Shown here: piece after piece, positions 8,473-16,670 of the stretch
Layout: each line of letters begins with the position of its first letter
Position numbering within the stretch: position 1 is the stretch's first letter
Source of the DNA: Chloroflexaceae bacterium
Lineage (GTDB): Bacteria; Chloroflexota; Chloroflexia; Chloroflexales; Chloroflexaceae
Length of the DNA stretch: 47,398 bases
Assembly (NCBI GenBank): GCA_012034075.1
Contig: JAAURD010000011.1
Location: forward strand, 1 to 47,398
Direction of reading: 5' to 3'
Program-made: the position numbers and the translations under genes
The notes under the pieces: generated by a model
The model's input: the letters and a program-made list of their open reading frames with translations, nothing else
The model's database searches: none
What the model was told of the DNA's origin: nothing

Positions 8473-10087
8473 ATGGAATACCGAACAACACGCCTGTTTG
8501 TTCTTGCAACATCACTCCTGTTTATTGCCCTGTTATTCTTACCTGCTACCTTGATCAATGCGCGGCAACCGCAAACGCCCGCACCAACGCCAACACCCAT
8601 TGGCGAAGTTGAAGGCCGTGGATGTGGTTCAACTCGTGTTGGTCTCCAAAGCGATCAAGCTGATGACGGCGTTTGTGACTGTACCCTGGAAATCAGTCAG
8701 ATGAGTTCATCGTCCTTTGTCGAAGGTGAACCTGGATCGTATCAAATGCGTCTGACCAATGTTGGCGATATGCCAATCGATGGTCTGACGGTGGAAAATA
8801 ACTGGTCGAACGATTTGCAGTTTGTCTCGGCAATGGGCAATGGCTGGTTCTGTCAGTCATATGGTTCACAGACGTTTTGCGACAACCCGAGTAAACTGAT
8901 GCCCGGCAGCAGCAGCACGTTTACGATGACAGTCGGTGTACGACCACATGCGCCAGACCAGATCGATCATTGCGCTGTACTGCATATTGAGGGCGACAAT
9001 AATGCCCTGAACAATAGTTCTTGTATTGAAACGGCGGTCGAACGAAGCCCGAGCTATCCCATTGGTAGCACCGAAATCACGGTGACAGCCGGTCTGTCAG
9101 CAACGCTCGCCTATACGCATCCACTGAAGGCGCTGACAACCCAGATTGCCATTCCCAGTGGCTTTACCAGTGAGACGACGCTGGTGAGTTACACCGAATT
9201 GCTGACACCAACGTATGCCAATGCGCTGGATCGCACCCCCGATGTGAAACAGTTTGCGGGTCGTGCCGTTTATTGTGAGCGCAGCCAGTGTGGCGGGCAT
9301 CTATCAGCCAGACTTTGTGCCACAGCAACCGATGACGGTATCGTTGCAGTTCGACCCGGCTAGCTTGGCTGAGCCAATTGAGACAGCTGATCTGCCAGGC
9401 TATCTGGAGCGTTCGTTGCGGCTCTATTTCATGGATGAAATCAGCGGGCGCTGGACTGATACCATGACCAGCAGCCTGACCATCACGCCGGTCAATGATC
9501 TGTTTGAAGTATCGCTGCCGGTTGACCGCATGGCCGAGTTTGCGCTGGTGATCGTCGAACCCAGTGGCACCCAGACAAGCGTAACGCCAGATGAAGGGGG
9601 CAGATTCGCATTTACCAATGCCCAGAGTCTGACCACCGGTATCCAGTTCCCGCCCGATGCGGTTGATACCACCGTGACGGTGAGCTATACCGAACAGTCC
9701 GAACCAACACAGCAGGAACAGCTTGAAGCACTTGAAGAGGTCGAACAGTTTGCTGGGCGGTCGTTCCGACTGGATGTTCTCGATGGATTAGGCCGGTTGC
9801 AACCCGGTTTTGTCTTTGCTGAACCGATGAGCATGACGATACAGGTTGATCCCACGACGATCAGCACTACCACGAATCTGCTCAAACGACTGCGCGTCTA
9901 TCGCTTCAATCCAACCGAAAAACTCTGGGAAGACTTGGCTGATGATCCCATTGTCACATGGCATGGCGATGTCATCGAGATCGAAACAGCTGCCAGCCGT
10001 GCCGCCGAATTTGCTGTCGTGCTGGTGAATATCCAGACCCCTGGTGAAGGCACAGCACTGGTCTACTTACCGATGATTCAGCGATGA
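8473..10087 (+). CDS. Secreted DUF11-like surface protein, frameshifted at about 9266
   Basis: About 537 residues when read across the shift. A signal peptide (LFVLATSLLFIALLFLPATLINA) precedes a Thr/Pro spacer. A cysteine-containing DUF11/CARDB-like domain follows (SYQMRLTNVGDMPIDGLTVENNW), then two related repeats, each with SYTE...VKQFAGR or SYTEQ...VEQFAGR and FVPQQPMTVSLQFDP or FVFAEPMSMTIQVDP. Comparison of the two repeats shows one extra base near 9265-9268. The C-terminus is TALVYLPMIQR, a YLP-type ending common in chloroflexotal exported proteins (from memory). AGAGAGGAG precedes the ATG. It is the last gene of the sigma/CHAT set; a role as regulated output is inference. Confidence 0.75.
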
Positions 10088-10146
10088 CAAGACAACTAGT
10101 GAAGCGAATCTGAAACGAACCAACGATCGTGTCTTCTCCCGCACAC

Positions 10147-10185
10147 ACCGACCGGTGTACCTGATGTGTCAGGTACGCCGTCGGT
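10147..10185 (+). terminator. Terminator-like hairpin after the DUF11 gene
   Basis: CGGTGTACCTGA (10153-10164), loop TGTG, TCAGGTACGCCG (10169-10180) with one G-T pair, extended outward by ACCGA/TCGGT around a single bulged base. A modest T-rich stretch (GGTTTGATT) follows. It lies between the DUF11 stop and the alaS promoter. Confidence 0.55.
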
Positions 10186-10231
10186 GGTTTGATTCTCGTC
10201 CTATATTCACTGTTTTCCTGTCCTTTGCATG

Positions 10232-10261
10232 TTGACAGTATGTATCGCAATAGCATACAAT
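10232..10261 (+). promoter_or_regulatory. alaS promoter, near consensus
   Basis: TTGACA (10232-10237), 18-base spacer, TACAAT (10256-10261). Transcription would begin near 10268, which excludes the in-frame upstream start at 10229 and supports ATG 10304 with GGAG at 10295-10298 as the true start of alaS. Confidence 0.75.
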
Positions 10262-10303
10262 TGGAACAGAAATAGCAGCAGGTCCTTTGCAAATGGAGCA
10301 TCG

Positions 10304-13011
10304 ATGCAACGACTGAGTGTAGCAGAAATCCGTCAGGCATACCTTACCTTTTTTGAACGTCACGAGCATACTATCGTGCCCAGTTCATCATTGGTAGTAA
10401 CGGATGATCCGACACTGCTCTTTGCCAATTCCGGCATGGTGCAGTTTAAAAACCTGTTTCTGGGGCTGGAACAGCGTCCCTATAAACGTGCAACCACAGC
10501 GCAGAAGTGTCTTCGTGTTTCCGGTAAACATAACGATCTGGAAGAAGTTGGGCCATCACCCCGTCATCACACCTTTTTTGAGATGATGGGCAATTTTTCG
10601 TTTGGCGATTACTTCAAAGAGCAGGCCATTCAGATGGCCTGGCAACTGCTGGTCGAAACATTGCAACTGCCGATTGAGCGGCTCTGGTTTACCGTTTTTG
10701 GTGGCAATGAACGCGTGCCCGCCGATGATGCTGCTGCTCGTTTCTGGGTAGCCGTCGGGGCTGATCCCGAACGCGTGTTGCGCTTTGGCGAAAAAGACAA
10801 CTTCTGGGTGATGGCCGATACCGGCCCATGCGGGCCATGCTCCGAGATTACGATGTATATCGGTGATGACCTCGATGCGATGACCCCTGACGGGGTGAAT
10901 AGTGACGACCCCGATTATGTCGAAATCTGGAACCTCGTCTTTATGCAATTCGAGCGGAGTACCATGCAACCCCTGCCACGTCCTTCGGTCGATACCGGCA
11001 TGGGCCTGGAACGTATGGCGATGGTGCTTCAAGGGGTACATTCAACCTACGAAACGGATATTTTTACACCCATTATCCAGCGTACCATTGCCTTGATAGA
11101 TCGCGATGAAGCCCACTATCAGACGCACCGGGCGGCCTATCGCGCCATCGCTGATCATAGCCGGGCAACCGCTTTTCTCATTGCGGATGGGGTTTTGCCG
11201 GGGAATAATGGCCGTTCCTACGTATTGCGCCGCATCGCCCGCCGTGCCGTCTATCAGGGGCATAGTATCGGCTGTGAACGGCCCTTTTTAGCCGACGTTG
11301 TTGCCACCGTCATCGATAGTATGGGCGCAGCATACCCTGAACTGACCCAACGCCGCAACTTCATTCTCGAAGCCGTTGATGCCGAAGAACGTCAGTTTTT
11401 GCGCACATTATCGAGTGGTCTAGTCAAACTCGATGCCATCATCGAGCAGGTACAGGCCACCAGTGAGCACATACTACCAGGTGAAGACGTCTTTCGTCTG
11501 AAAGACACCTACGGTTTTCCGCTTGACCTGACCCAGAAGATCGCCACAGACCACCAGATGCTGGTCGATGTAGCTGGTTTTGATGCGGCAATGGATGAGC
11601 AACGTGCTCGTTCACGAGCAGCGGCGCAGTTTAAACGCGATGTTGATGCCGACATCTGGTCCGACCGTGATCTGCCAGCGGTGAGCTTTTGCGGCTATGA
11701 TACGCTGGTCGATGAAAGTCAGATCTTGGTGCTGGTAGCGAATGGTGATGACGTTAGCATGGCCACGACCAACCAAGAAGTGCAGATTGTGTTGGACCGG
11801 ACGCCATTCTATGCCGAATCGGGTGGCCAGGTAGGTGATACTGGCGTGCTGCACGGGCCAGCCGGCCTTGTCCGCGTGGACGATACGCAGCGCCCGATAC
11901 CAGGGGTGATTGCCCACTACGGTGTTGTTACTGAAGGCCAGATTGCCGCCGGCGATCAGGTGACCGCTCACGTCGATAGCCATCGCCGGACAGCGATTCA
12001 GCGTAATCATACTGCTACCCATCTGCTCCATCGTGCATTGCGTGATATCCTGGGCGAACACGCGGCTCAGGCTGGCTCGCTGGTCTCGCCTGAACGTCTG
12101 CGCTTTGACTTTACCCATGCCCGACCGGTCACACCAGAGCAACTGAGCACGATAGAACATCGTATCAATGCCTGGATCCGCGCCAATGGCAGTATTACCT
12201 GGGATGTGACCCATTATCAGCAAGCCCTGGATCGCGGTGCGATTGCGCTGTTTGGTGAAAAGTATGGGGATCAGGTGCGAGTTGTCCATATCCGCCGCAA
12301 TGGCGCTGAATCCGGATTGGCGACTGATTTTGCTAGTCGTGACTCGCTTGAACTCTGTGGTGGAACGCATGTCGCCCGCACCGGCGACATTGGTTTTGCC
12401 CGTGTGGTGAGTGAAAGCAGCATTGGCAGTGGCTTGCGTCGTATCGAAATAGTCACCGGTCAAGGCGCGGAAACCTGGGTCGAGTCACACTTGGCGATGC
12501 TGCATGATCTGGCAGAGCGCCTGGGTGTGCCACCCGGTCAACTTGTGCAACGAGTTGATGCGTTGCTGGCAGAGCATAAGCAACAGCAGAGCGAGCTCGC
12601 ACAGCTCCGTCTGCGCAGCATGCGCCAGGATATGGAACAGTTACTGAGCCAGGTTCAGCACGATCATGATCCCCCGCTCCTGGTAGCTCAGGTTGAAGTA
12701 GCCAATACCAACAATCTGCGTGATATGGGCGACTGGCTGCGTGATAAACTGGGCAGTGGCATTGTGGTGCTTGGTGCAGTCATCGAAGACAAGCCACAAC
12801 TCCTGGTGATGGTGACCGCTGATTTCGTACAGCGTGGCTACCATGCCGGTCAGCTCGTCAAATCACTGGCACAGATTGTCGGGGGCGGCGGGGGCGGTCG
12901 AGCCAACATGGCCCAGGCCGCGGCCGCGATGCCAATCAGCTTGAGGCTGCCCTGGCGCAGGTCAGCCAGTTTATCGCCGCACAAGTCCAGAACAAGGCGG
13001 AAACGCCATGA
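10304..13011 (+). CDS. alaS: Alanine--tRNA ligase, one-base frameshift near the C-terminus
   Basis: Charges tRNA-Ala and edits mischarged Ser/Gly. Start MQRLSVAEIRQAYLTFFERHEH, with the class II core (HHTFFEMMGNFSFGDYFKEQ; VDTGMGLERMAMVLQG), the editing domain (ESGGQVGDTG, HTATHLLHRALRDILG, CGGTHVARTGDIGF) and the C-Ala domain with coiled coil and the glycine-rich IVGGGGGGRANMAQA. At 12920 one G is missing: restoring it gives GGRDANQLEAALAQVSQFI and a stop at 13009-13011, for about 902 residues, a normal length. As given, the frame runs on to 13102 with an abnormal tail. The gene is essential, so the shift is more likely an error than a mutation. The upstream promoter is near perfect. Confidence 0.95.
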
Positions 13012-13098
13012 CAGGCCCATGTATTCGCATCAGCATACAGGGCTTGGGGATCCCCCCGGGCTTATGGAAAACAAGACGTTTGATGGAGGAAAACCACC

Positions 13099-15376
13099 AT
13101 GAAAGTTGATGAGCCGGCACTCGTACTGGTGATGCCCGATGACACCGTGGAGACGATCATCGTGAAAGTACGTGAGGCACAGACCGCCAACGTTGAACTG
13201 TTGGTGCCCGAAGGTGTGCTGCTGTTTCAGGACAGCGACCGTTGCCGCAGGATCCAGCAGACCGCTTCGCGCGAGAACATTACCCTGCTGTTGATTGCAT
13301 CCGATCAGGCGACGCTCCAGGCCGCTGGTCAAGCCAATATCAGCATTATTGGGGTGCATGATACCCAGGTTACGCTACCATCAACCCCCGTCGCCAGACC
13401 CGCCGCACGGACACCGTCAACCCAATCCAGAAAACGCGATGCTGGTGCCGCCGCAAGCACAGCAGCAGCTCTGGCATCGGAGACATCCAATCGTGATGCT
13501 GACTTTATGGCCGAGCTCGATGATCTGTCAGATTTGATGCGCATGGACCCGGAAGACAGCATGCCATCATCGACTAGGGACAGATCATCGGGCAATGCGG
13601 CCGATGACGATTTCGCGGCGGCCCTGGATGACTTTAGCGCAGTGATGGACGATTCACGACCAGCCACCGCCAGGTCATCGGGGAACGCCGATGACGATGA
13701 TTTGCGGCGGCACTCGATGATTTTAGCGCGGCGATGGACGATTCGCGACCGGCTCCGTCCCGATCATCAGGTGACGCTGGTGATGACGACTTTGCCGCGG
13801 CTTGGATGACTTTAGCGCCGCGATGGACGAATCACGACCGGCCCAACCAGCACGTGCCGCGGACAGGACACCAGCAGCACCGCGCCCACGCATTCGCCCC
13901 GAAGACATTGAACTCAGCCCTGAAGAGAAGAAACGAGCAGCATCCGTCGATACGACTGCCTTAAACCAGGCCAAACAGCGTCCACGTGTGCGTCCCGAAG
14001 ATATTGAATTGTCGCCCGAGGAAAAACGACGAGCGGCCGGGTCGCGCTATTCCAGTTCTACTGCTGACCCAAAGGCCAGCAGCAAACCGTCGTTCCTGGG
14101 TGGCCGCGGTCCGATAGTCCTGGTGGTTATTCTCTGTATCTTGCTTGCGGTGATCGCCTTTCTGCTCTTCACCGGACGTGCTTCTGCGTTCCTGTCATCA
14201 GTTCAACCGGTCACGGTGACGGTAGCGCCGCCAGTGCTGCCAACCGAAGAGCAGGAACTCAACGGTATCGTTATCCCGATGGTGCAGGTAGGCCAGCCAA
14301 CCGATGCGACCGCAATACAGGCCAGCCCTATGAGCGCAATGGTGGCATTTACCGTCACTGGTCAGGCAGCCAATGAAACGATGGTGCCCGCAACCTATGC
14401 CCGTGGTGCGGTCACCATGTACAATCGGAATGAGCAAGCGATTAGCCTGCCCCAGGGCACCGAATTTATTGGCTACAACCCCCAAGGCCGTGAGGTACGG
14501 TTCACCAACGATATTCCGGTCACGATCCCGCCCGTCACAACGGTACGTCAGGGTCCGCAGATTATTATCACTTTTGGTGAAGCCTATATTGAGATCACTG
14601 CACGCACGCCCGGCAGCGACAGCAATATTGAAGCTGACTCAATTACCCAGCTCGTTATTCCCGGTCAGCAACCGTTGACCGTCAATACCGGCGCACTGCT
14701 GCTCGAGCATGGGCCTATTACCGGCGGCTCTGAGCAACCGATCCGCGTCGTGCGCGACATCGACGTTCAGCAGGTGCTGGGTGAGGTACTGACCGGTCTG
14801 AATAACCGTGCCCGCCAGGAATTAGAAACCGAACTGACCCGTCAAGGAAATGGATTGGCCCTGGAGGTGACCACCATTATCCCTACGGCCAACGATTTGA
14901 AAGCGGGTCATGGCTATGAACAGTCGATTATTCCGCCGATTGGGGCTGCTGTTGAGCCTAGCGATCCCACTTTTTCAGTAGCAGCTCATGGACACTTTAG
15001 CGCACTGGCTGTACCACAAGATCAATCGCTGCAAGAGCAACTCCAGGTTGCCGTGCCCAACTATTTGGCCAGTGTGAACCAATTACCAGATGGGATGGTC
15101 GCGGCGATTAACCACTGGCAGTGGGACGGCACTCGTATTACGGTGGATGGCATGCTTCTTCCCACCGGTGAAACGGCTGGACTCAATGCGCAAACCCGTG
15201 CAGCTATTCGTGATGCATTGAAAGGCAAGAACCGTGATGAAGCCGAAGTTGCACTCAAAGAATTTCAGCTGCGGGGTGTAATCAGTAGCTACGATCTTCC
15301 CCAAAACCTCGACACCATACCAACCTGGGATTTCCTGCTTGATCTGAAAGTTGTGTCTCCCGACAACCCATCATGA
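13099..15376 (+). CDS. Membrane-anchored baseplate-J-like protein with repeats, two frameshifts
   Basis: About 760 residues across two one-base losses (T run 13701-13703; TT at 13802-13803). The N-terminal domain (residues 1-95: LVLVMPDDTVETIIVKVREAQ, LLVPEGVLLFQDSDRCRRIQQTA) is the nucleotide-binding-like fold often found before baseplate-J-like regions. A disordered middle holds three 30-residue repeats (DDDFAAALDDFSAxMDDSRPA) and two copies of RPRxRPEDIELSPEEKxRAA. One transmembrane helix (IVLVVILCILLAVIAFLLFTG) leads to a large external part with VPATYARGAVTMYNR, LPQGTEF and ARTPGSDSN, features of baseplate J/gp47-like domains. Function is unknown; this is not evidence of a phage. Its stop overlaps the ruvX start. 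Confidence 0.7.
13594..13860 (+). repeat. Three tandem 90-bp coding repeats
   Basis: Units begin at 13594, 13684 and about 13773, each encoding DDDFAAALDDFSA(V/A)MD(D/E)SRPA followed by a short Ser/Arg/Gly linker. The second and third copies each lack one base relative to the first, which accounts for both frame breaks in this gene. Confidence 0.8.
13883..14038 (+). repeat. Two copies of a 60-bp coding repeat (RPEDIELSPEEK)
   Basis: 13883-13942 and 13979-14038 encode RPRIRPEDIELSPEEKKRAA and RPRVRPEDIELSPEEKRRAA. They lie just before the transmembrane helix on the cytoplasmic side and look like linear binding motifs. Confidence 0.8.
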
Positions 15377-15843
15377 ACCAGTACACTGGTCAGCGAGTTT
15401 TAGCCCTTGATGTGGGTGAAAAGCGCATTGGCGTAGCCATGACCGATGCTGATGGTCGGTTCGCTTCACCCCTGACCACGATTGCTACGCGCAGTGGTGC
15501 CGTAGCGCAGGCACTGCAACGCATTGTTGCCCTGGTACAGGAGCATGGCGTTGATCGTGTGGTAGTTGGTCTGCCCCTGACCATGAGCGGCGATATCGGG
15601 CCACAGGCACGCCTGGTGCAAACCTTTGCCACTGAGCTTGAGCAGACATTGAACAACGTCACTGGCGGCTCAGTGCCTGTATTGCTTTTTGATGAGCGCC
15701 TGACTAGTGTCGTGGCCGAGCAAATGCTCCGTGATATGGGCGTGAAACCAGCACGGCGCAAAGCTCGTATTGACGAAGTAGCTGCCTCGATTATTCTCCA
15801 GGACTATCTCGATCATTGCCGCAATAATCGCCAGAATCCATAA
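15373..15843 (+). CDS. ruvX: Holliday junction resolvase-like protein RuvX/YqgF
   Basis: A 156-residue RNase H-fold protein of the YqgF family (putative Holliday junction resolvase; a role in pre-16S rRNA processing is known in E. coli). The acidic active-site positions are visible: D13 in VLALDVGEKRIGVAMTD, the acidic residues in LLFDERLTSVVAEQML, and D in RIDEVAASIILQDYL; VVVGLPLTMSGDIGPQA is the conserved central motif. The length is normal. The ATG overlaps the stop of the baseplate-J-like gene (ATGA), so it is translationally coupled. The succession alaS - large membrane protein - ruvX on one strand suggests an operon from the alaS promoter. Confidence 0.93.
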   Translation: MNQYTGQRVLALDVGEKRIGVAMTDADGRFASPLTTIATRSGAVAQALQRIVALVQEHGVDRVVVGLPLTMSGDIGPQARLVQTFATELEQTLNNVTGGSVPVLLFDERLTSVVAEQMLRDMGVKPARRKARIDEVAASIILQDYLDHCRNNRQNP

Positions 15844-15958
15844 GAACACACCGATCACCTATATCAATCCCTCATAGTCTTATCTATCCCAGACCCTCTT
15901 GCTTCATGCTCTGCGAGCAAAATCTACTGATGTGTATTGGTTGGTGAACAGCGGCGTA

Positions 15959-16136
15959 GGTACTCTTACGTAGGTAGTTCTCGTCTCCATAATAGCCCAG
16001 AATACATTTGATGAGGATCATGGAAACCTGATTGACAATAATTGCTACCTTCGAGTACTATTACGTAAGGGTCTGAGTATACAAACAAGATTATATGACC
16101 ATGAACGCAACAACACATCGGTACTATTACTTAGAT
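15959..16136 (+). repeat. Three spaced direct repeats GTACTMTTACKTA
   Basis: Copies: GGTACTCTTACGTAGG (15959-15974), GAGTACTATTACGTAAGG (16053-16070) and CGGTACTATTACTTAGAT (16119-16136). They are spaced about 95 and 66 bases, near whole numbers of helical turns. The middle copy overlaps a candidate -10 box. They could be operators for a regulator of the gene at 16229 (inference). Confidence 0.45.
16032..16061 (+). promoter_or_regulatory. Promoter candidate overlapped by a repeat
   Basis: TTGACA (16032-16037), 18 bases, TACTAT (16056-16061). The -35 is perfect and the -10 matches four of six. The second copy of the GTACTMTTACKTA repeat covers the -10. Confidence 0.4.
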
Positions 16137-16226
16137 CACAAGCGTATTATTGAGGTATACCAGACAGAGGATGGTGCTCCCTGCTGAAATGCTGTGCTCT
16201 GGTATAGAGGAATGAAGCAACACTGA
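16095..16226 (+). pseudogene. Possible small gene with an in-frame TGA
   Basis: From ATG 16095 the frame reads a protein-like stretch (HRYYYLDHKRIIEVYQTEDG), meets TGA at 16185-16187, and continues NAVLWYRGMKQH to a second TGA at 16224-16226, two bases before the next gene. A single change of TGA to TGG would restore a 43-residue protein. There is no good ribosome site, and the third repeat copy lies inside. It may be a chance frame. Confidence 0.25.
16200..16208 (+). promoter_or_regulatory. Possible extended -10 (TGGTATAGA)
   Basis: TG-G-TATAGA lies only 20 bases before the ATG at 16229, and would leave a very short leader. It is kept because the same element recurs before other genes in the window. 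Confidence 0.2.
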
Positions 16227-16228
16227 CT

Positions 16229-16594
16229 ATGGGATCGCAACGCTTACCAACCACCATTATCAACTTTGGTCAACCCTTTTCCGATCGTGACATAACGCAA
16301 CTCCAGCAACTTCGTCTTGATACATCAACCATCTGGGATATTCCGGCCTACATGGATCAGAGTCAACCCTTGCGTATACAGGTCAAATCAATTGTTGATG
16401 CCTGTGGAATGCCTGCTTATCAATGGAAAGAGACTACTTTTTATGTTCATCCACCGGTAAATAGTGCTCTAGCACTTGGTATTTGTGCAGAGATAGCCAG
16501 TCGTTGCGGGTACTGGCCGCCGGTGATCGCGACATTCTCGACAGTCGAAATCCTTGACTTGCAGAGCATTGCCGACCGCACCGGCCGCAGTTAG
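16229..16594 (+). CDS. Small Csx15-like protein
   Basis: A 121-residue soluble protein. The pattern TTIINFGQPFSDRDITQLQQL, then a WDIPAYMDQSQPLRIQVKSIVDACG segment, FYVHPPVNSALALGICAEIASRCGYWPPVI and a final EILDLQSIADRTGR resembles the small CRISPR-associated Csx15 family, which begins INFxHPLT and ends with a PP...A...AE...R.G..P motif (from memory; not verified). No CRISPR array or cas gene is present here, so it would be an orphan member. The gene stands alone between a repeat-rich upstream region and a strong bidirectional terminator. Confidence in the gene is good; in the family it is moderate to low. Confidence 0.6.
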   Translation: MGSQRLPTTIINFGQPFSDRDITQLQQLRLDTSTIWDIPAYMDQSQPLRIQVKSIVDACGMPAYQWKETTFYVHPPVNSALALGICAEIASRCGYWPPVIATFSTVEILDLQSIADRTGRS

Positions 16595-16607
16595 CACGGT
16601 TCTTCTA

Positions 16608-16646
16608 CGAAAGGGGGCACTGATTCCGAATCAGTGCCCCCTTTCG
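16608..16646. terminator. Bidirectional terminator
   Basis: Two 19-base arms, CGAAAGGGGGCACTGATTC (16608-16626) and its exact complement (16628-16646), around one central base. Allowing for a small loop, the stem is about 16 pairs. It separates the converging Csx15-like gene and the SBBP gene; CCTTTC follows on the plus side. Confidence 0.8.
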
Positions 16647-16670
16647 CCTTTCATCCCTGTATCAGCAGCG

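Larger units (their letters stand above)
15844..16228 (+). other. Regulatory-looking intergenic region with threefold repeat
   Basis: Contains three copies of GTACT(C/A)TTAC(G/T)TA, a promoter candidate and a short frame broken by TGA, all listed separately. No tRNA or terminator was recognised directly after ruvX. Confidence 0.55.

Noticed and set aside
10229-10303. Upstream extension of alaS
   Set aside because: The near-consensus promoter lies within this stretch, so it is untranslated; the family start is at 10304.
11612-12463. 283-codon antisense open frame inside alaS
   Set aside because: alaS motifs are unmistakable on the plus strand; the antisense frame reflects codon bias.
13099-15376. 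Prophage or phage-tail-like injection system
   Set aside because: Only one baseplate-J-like domain is present, membrane anchored, with no sheath, tube or other structural genes.
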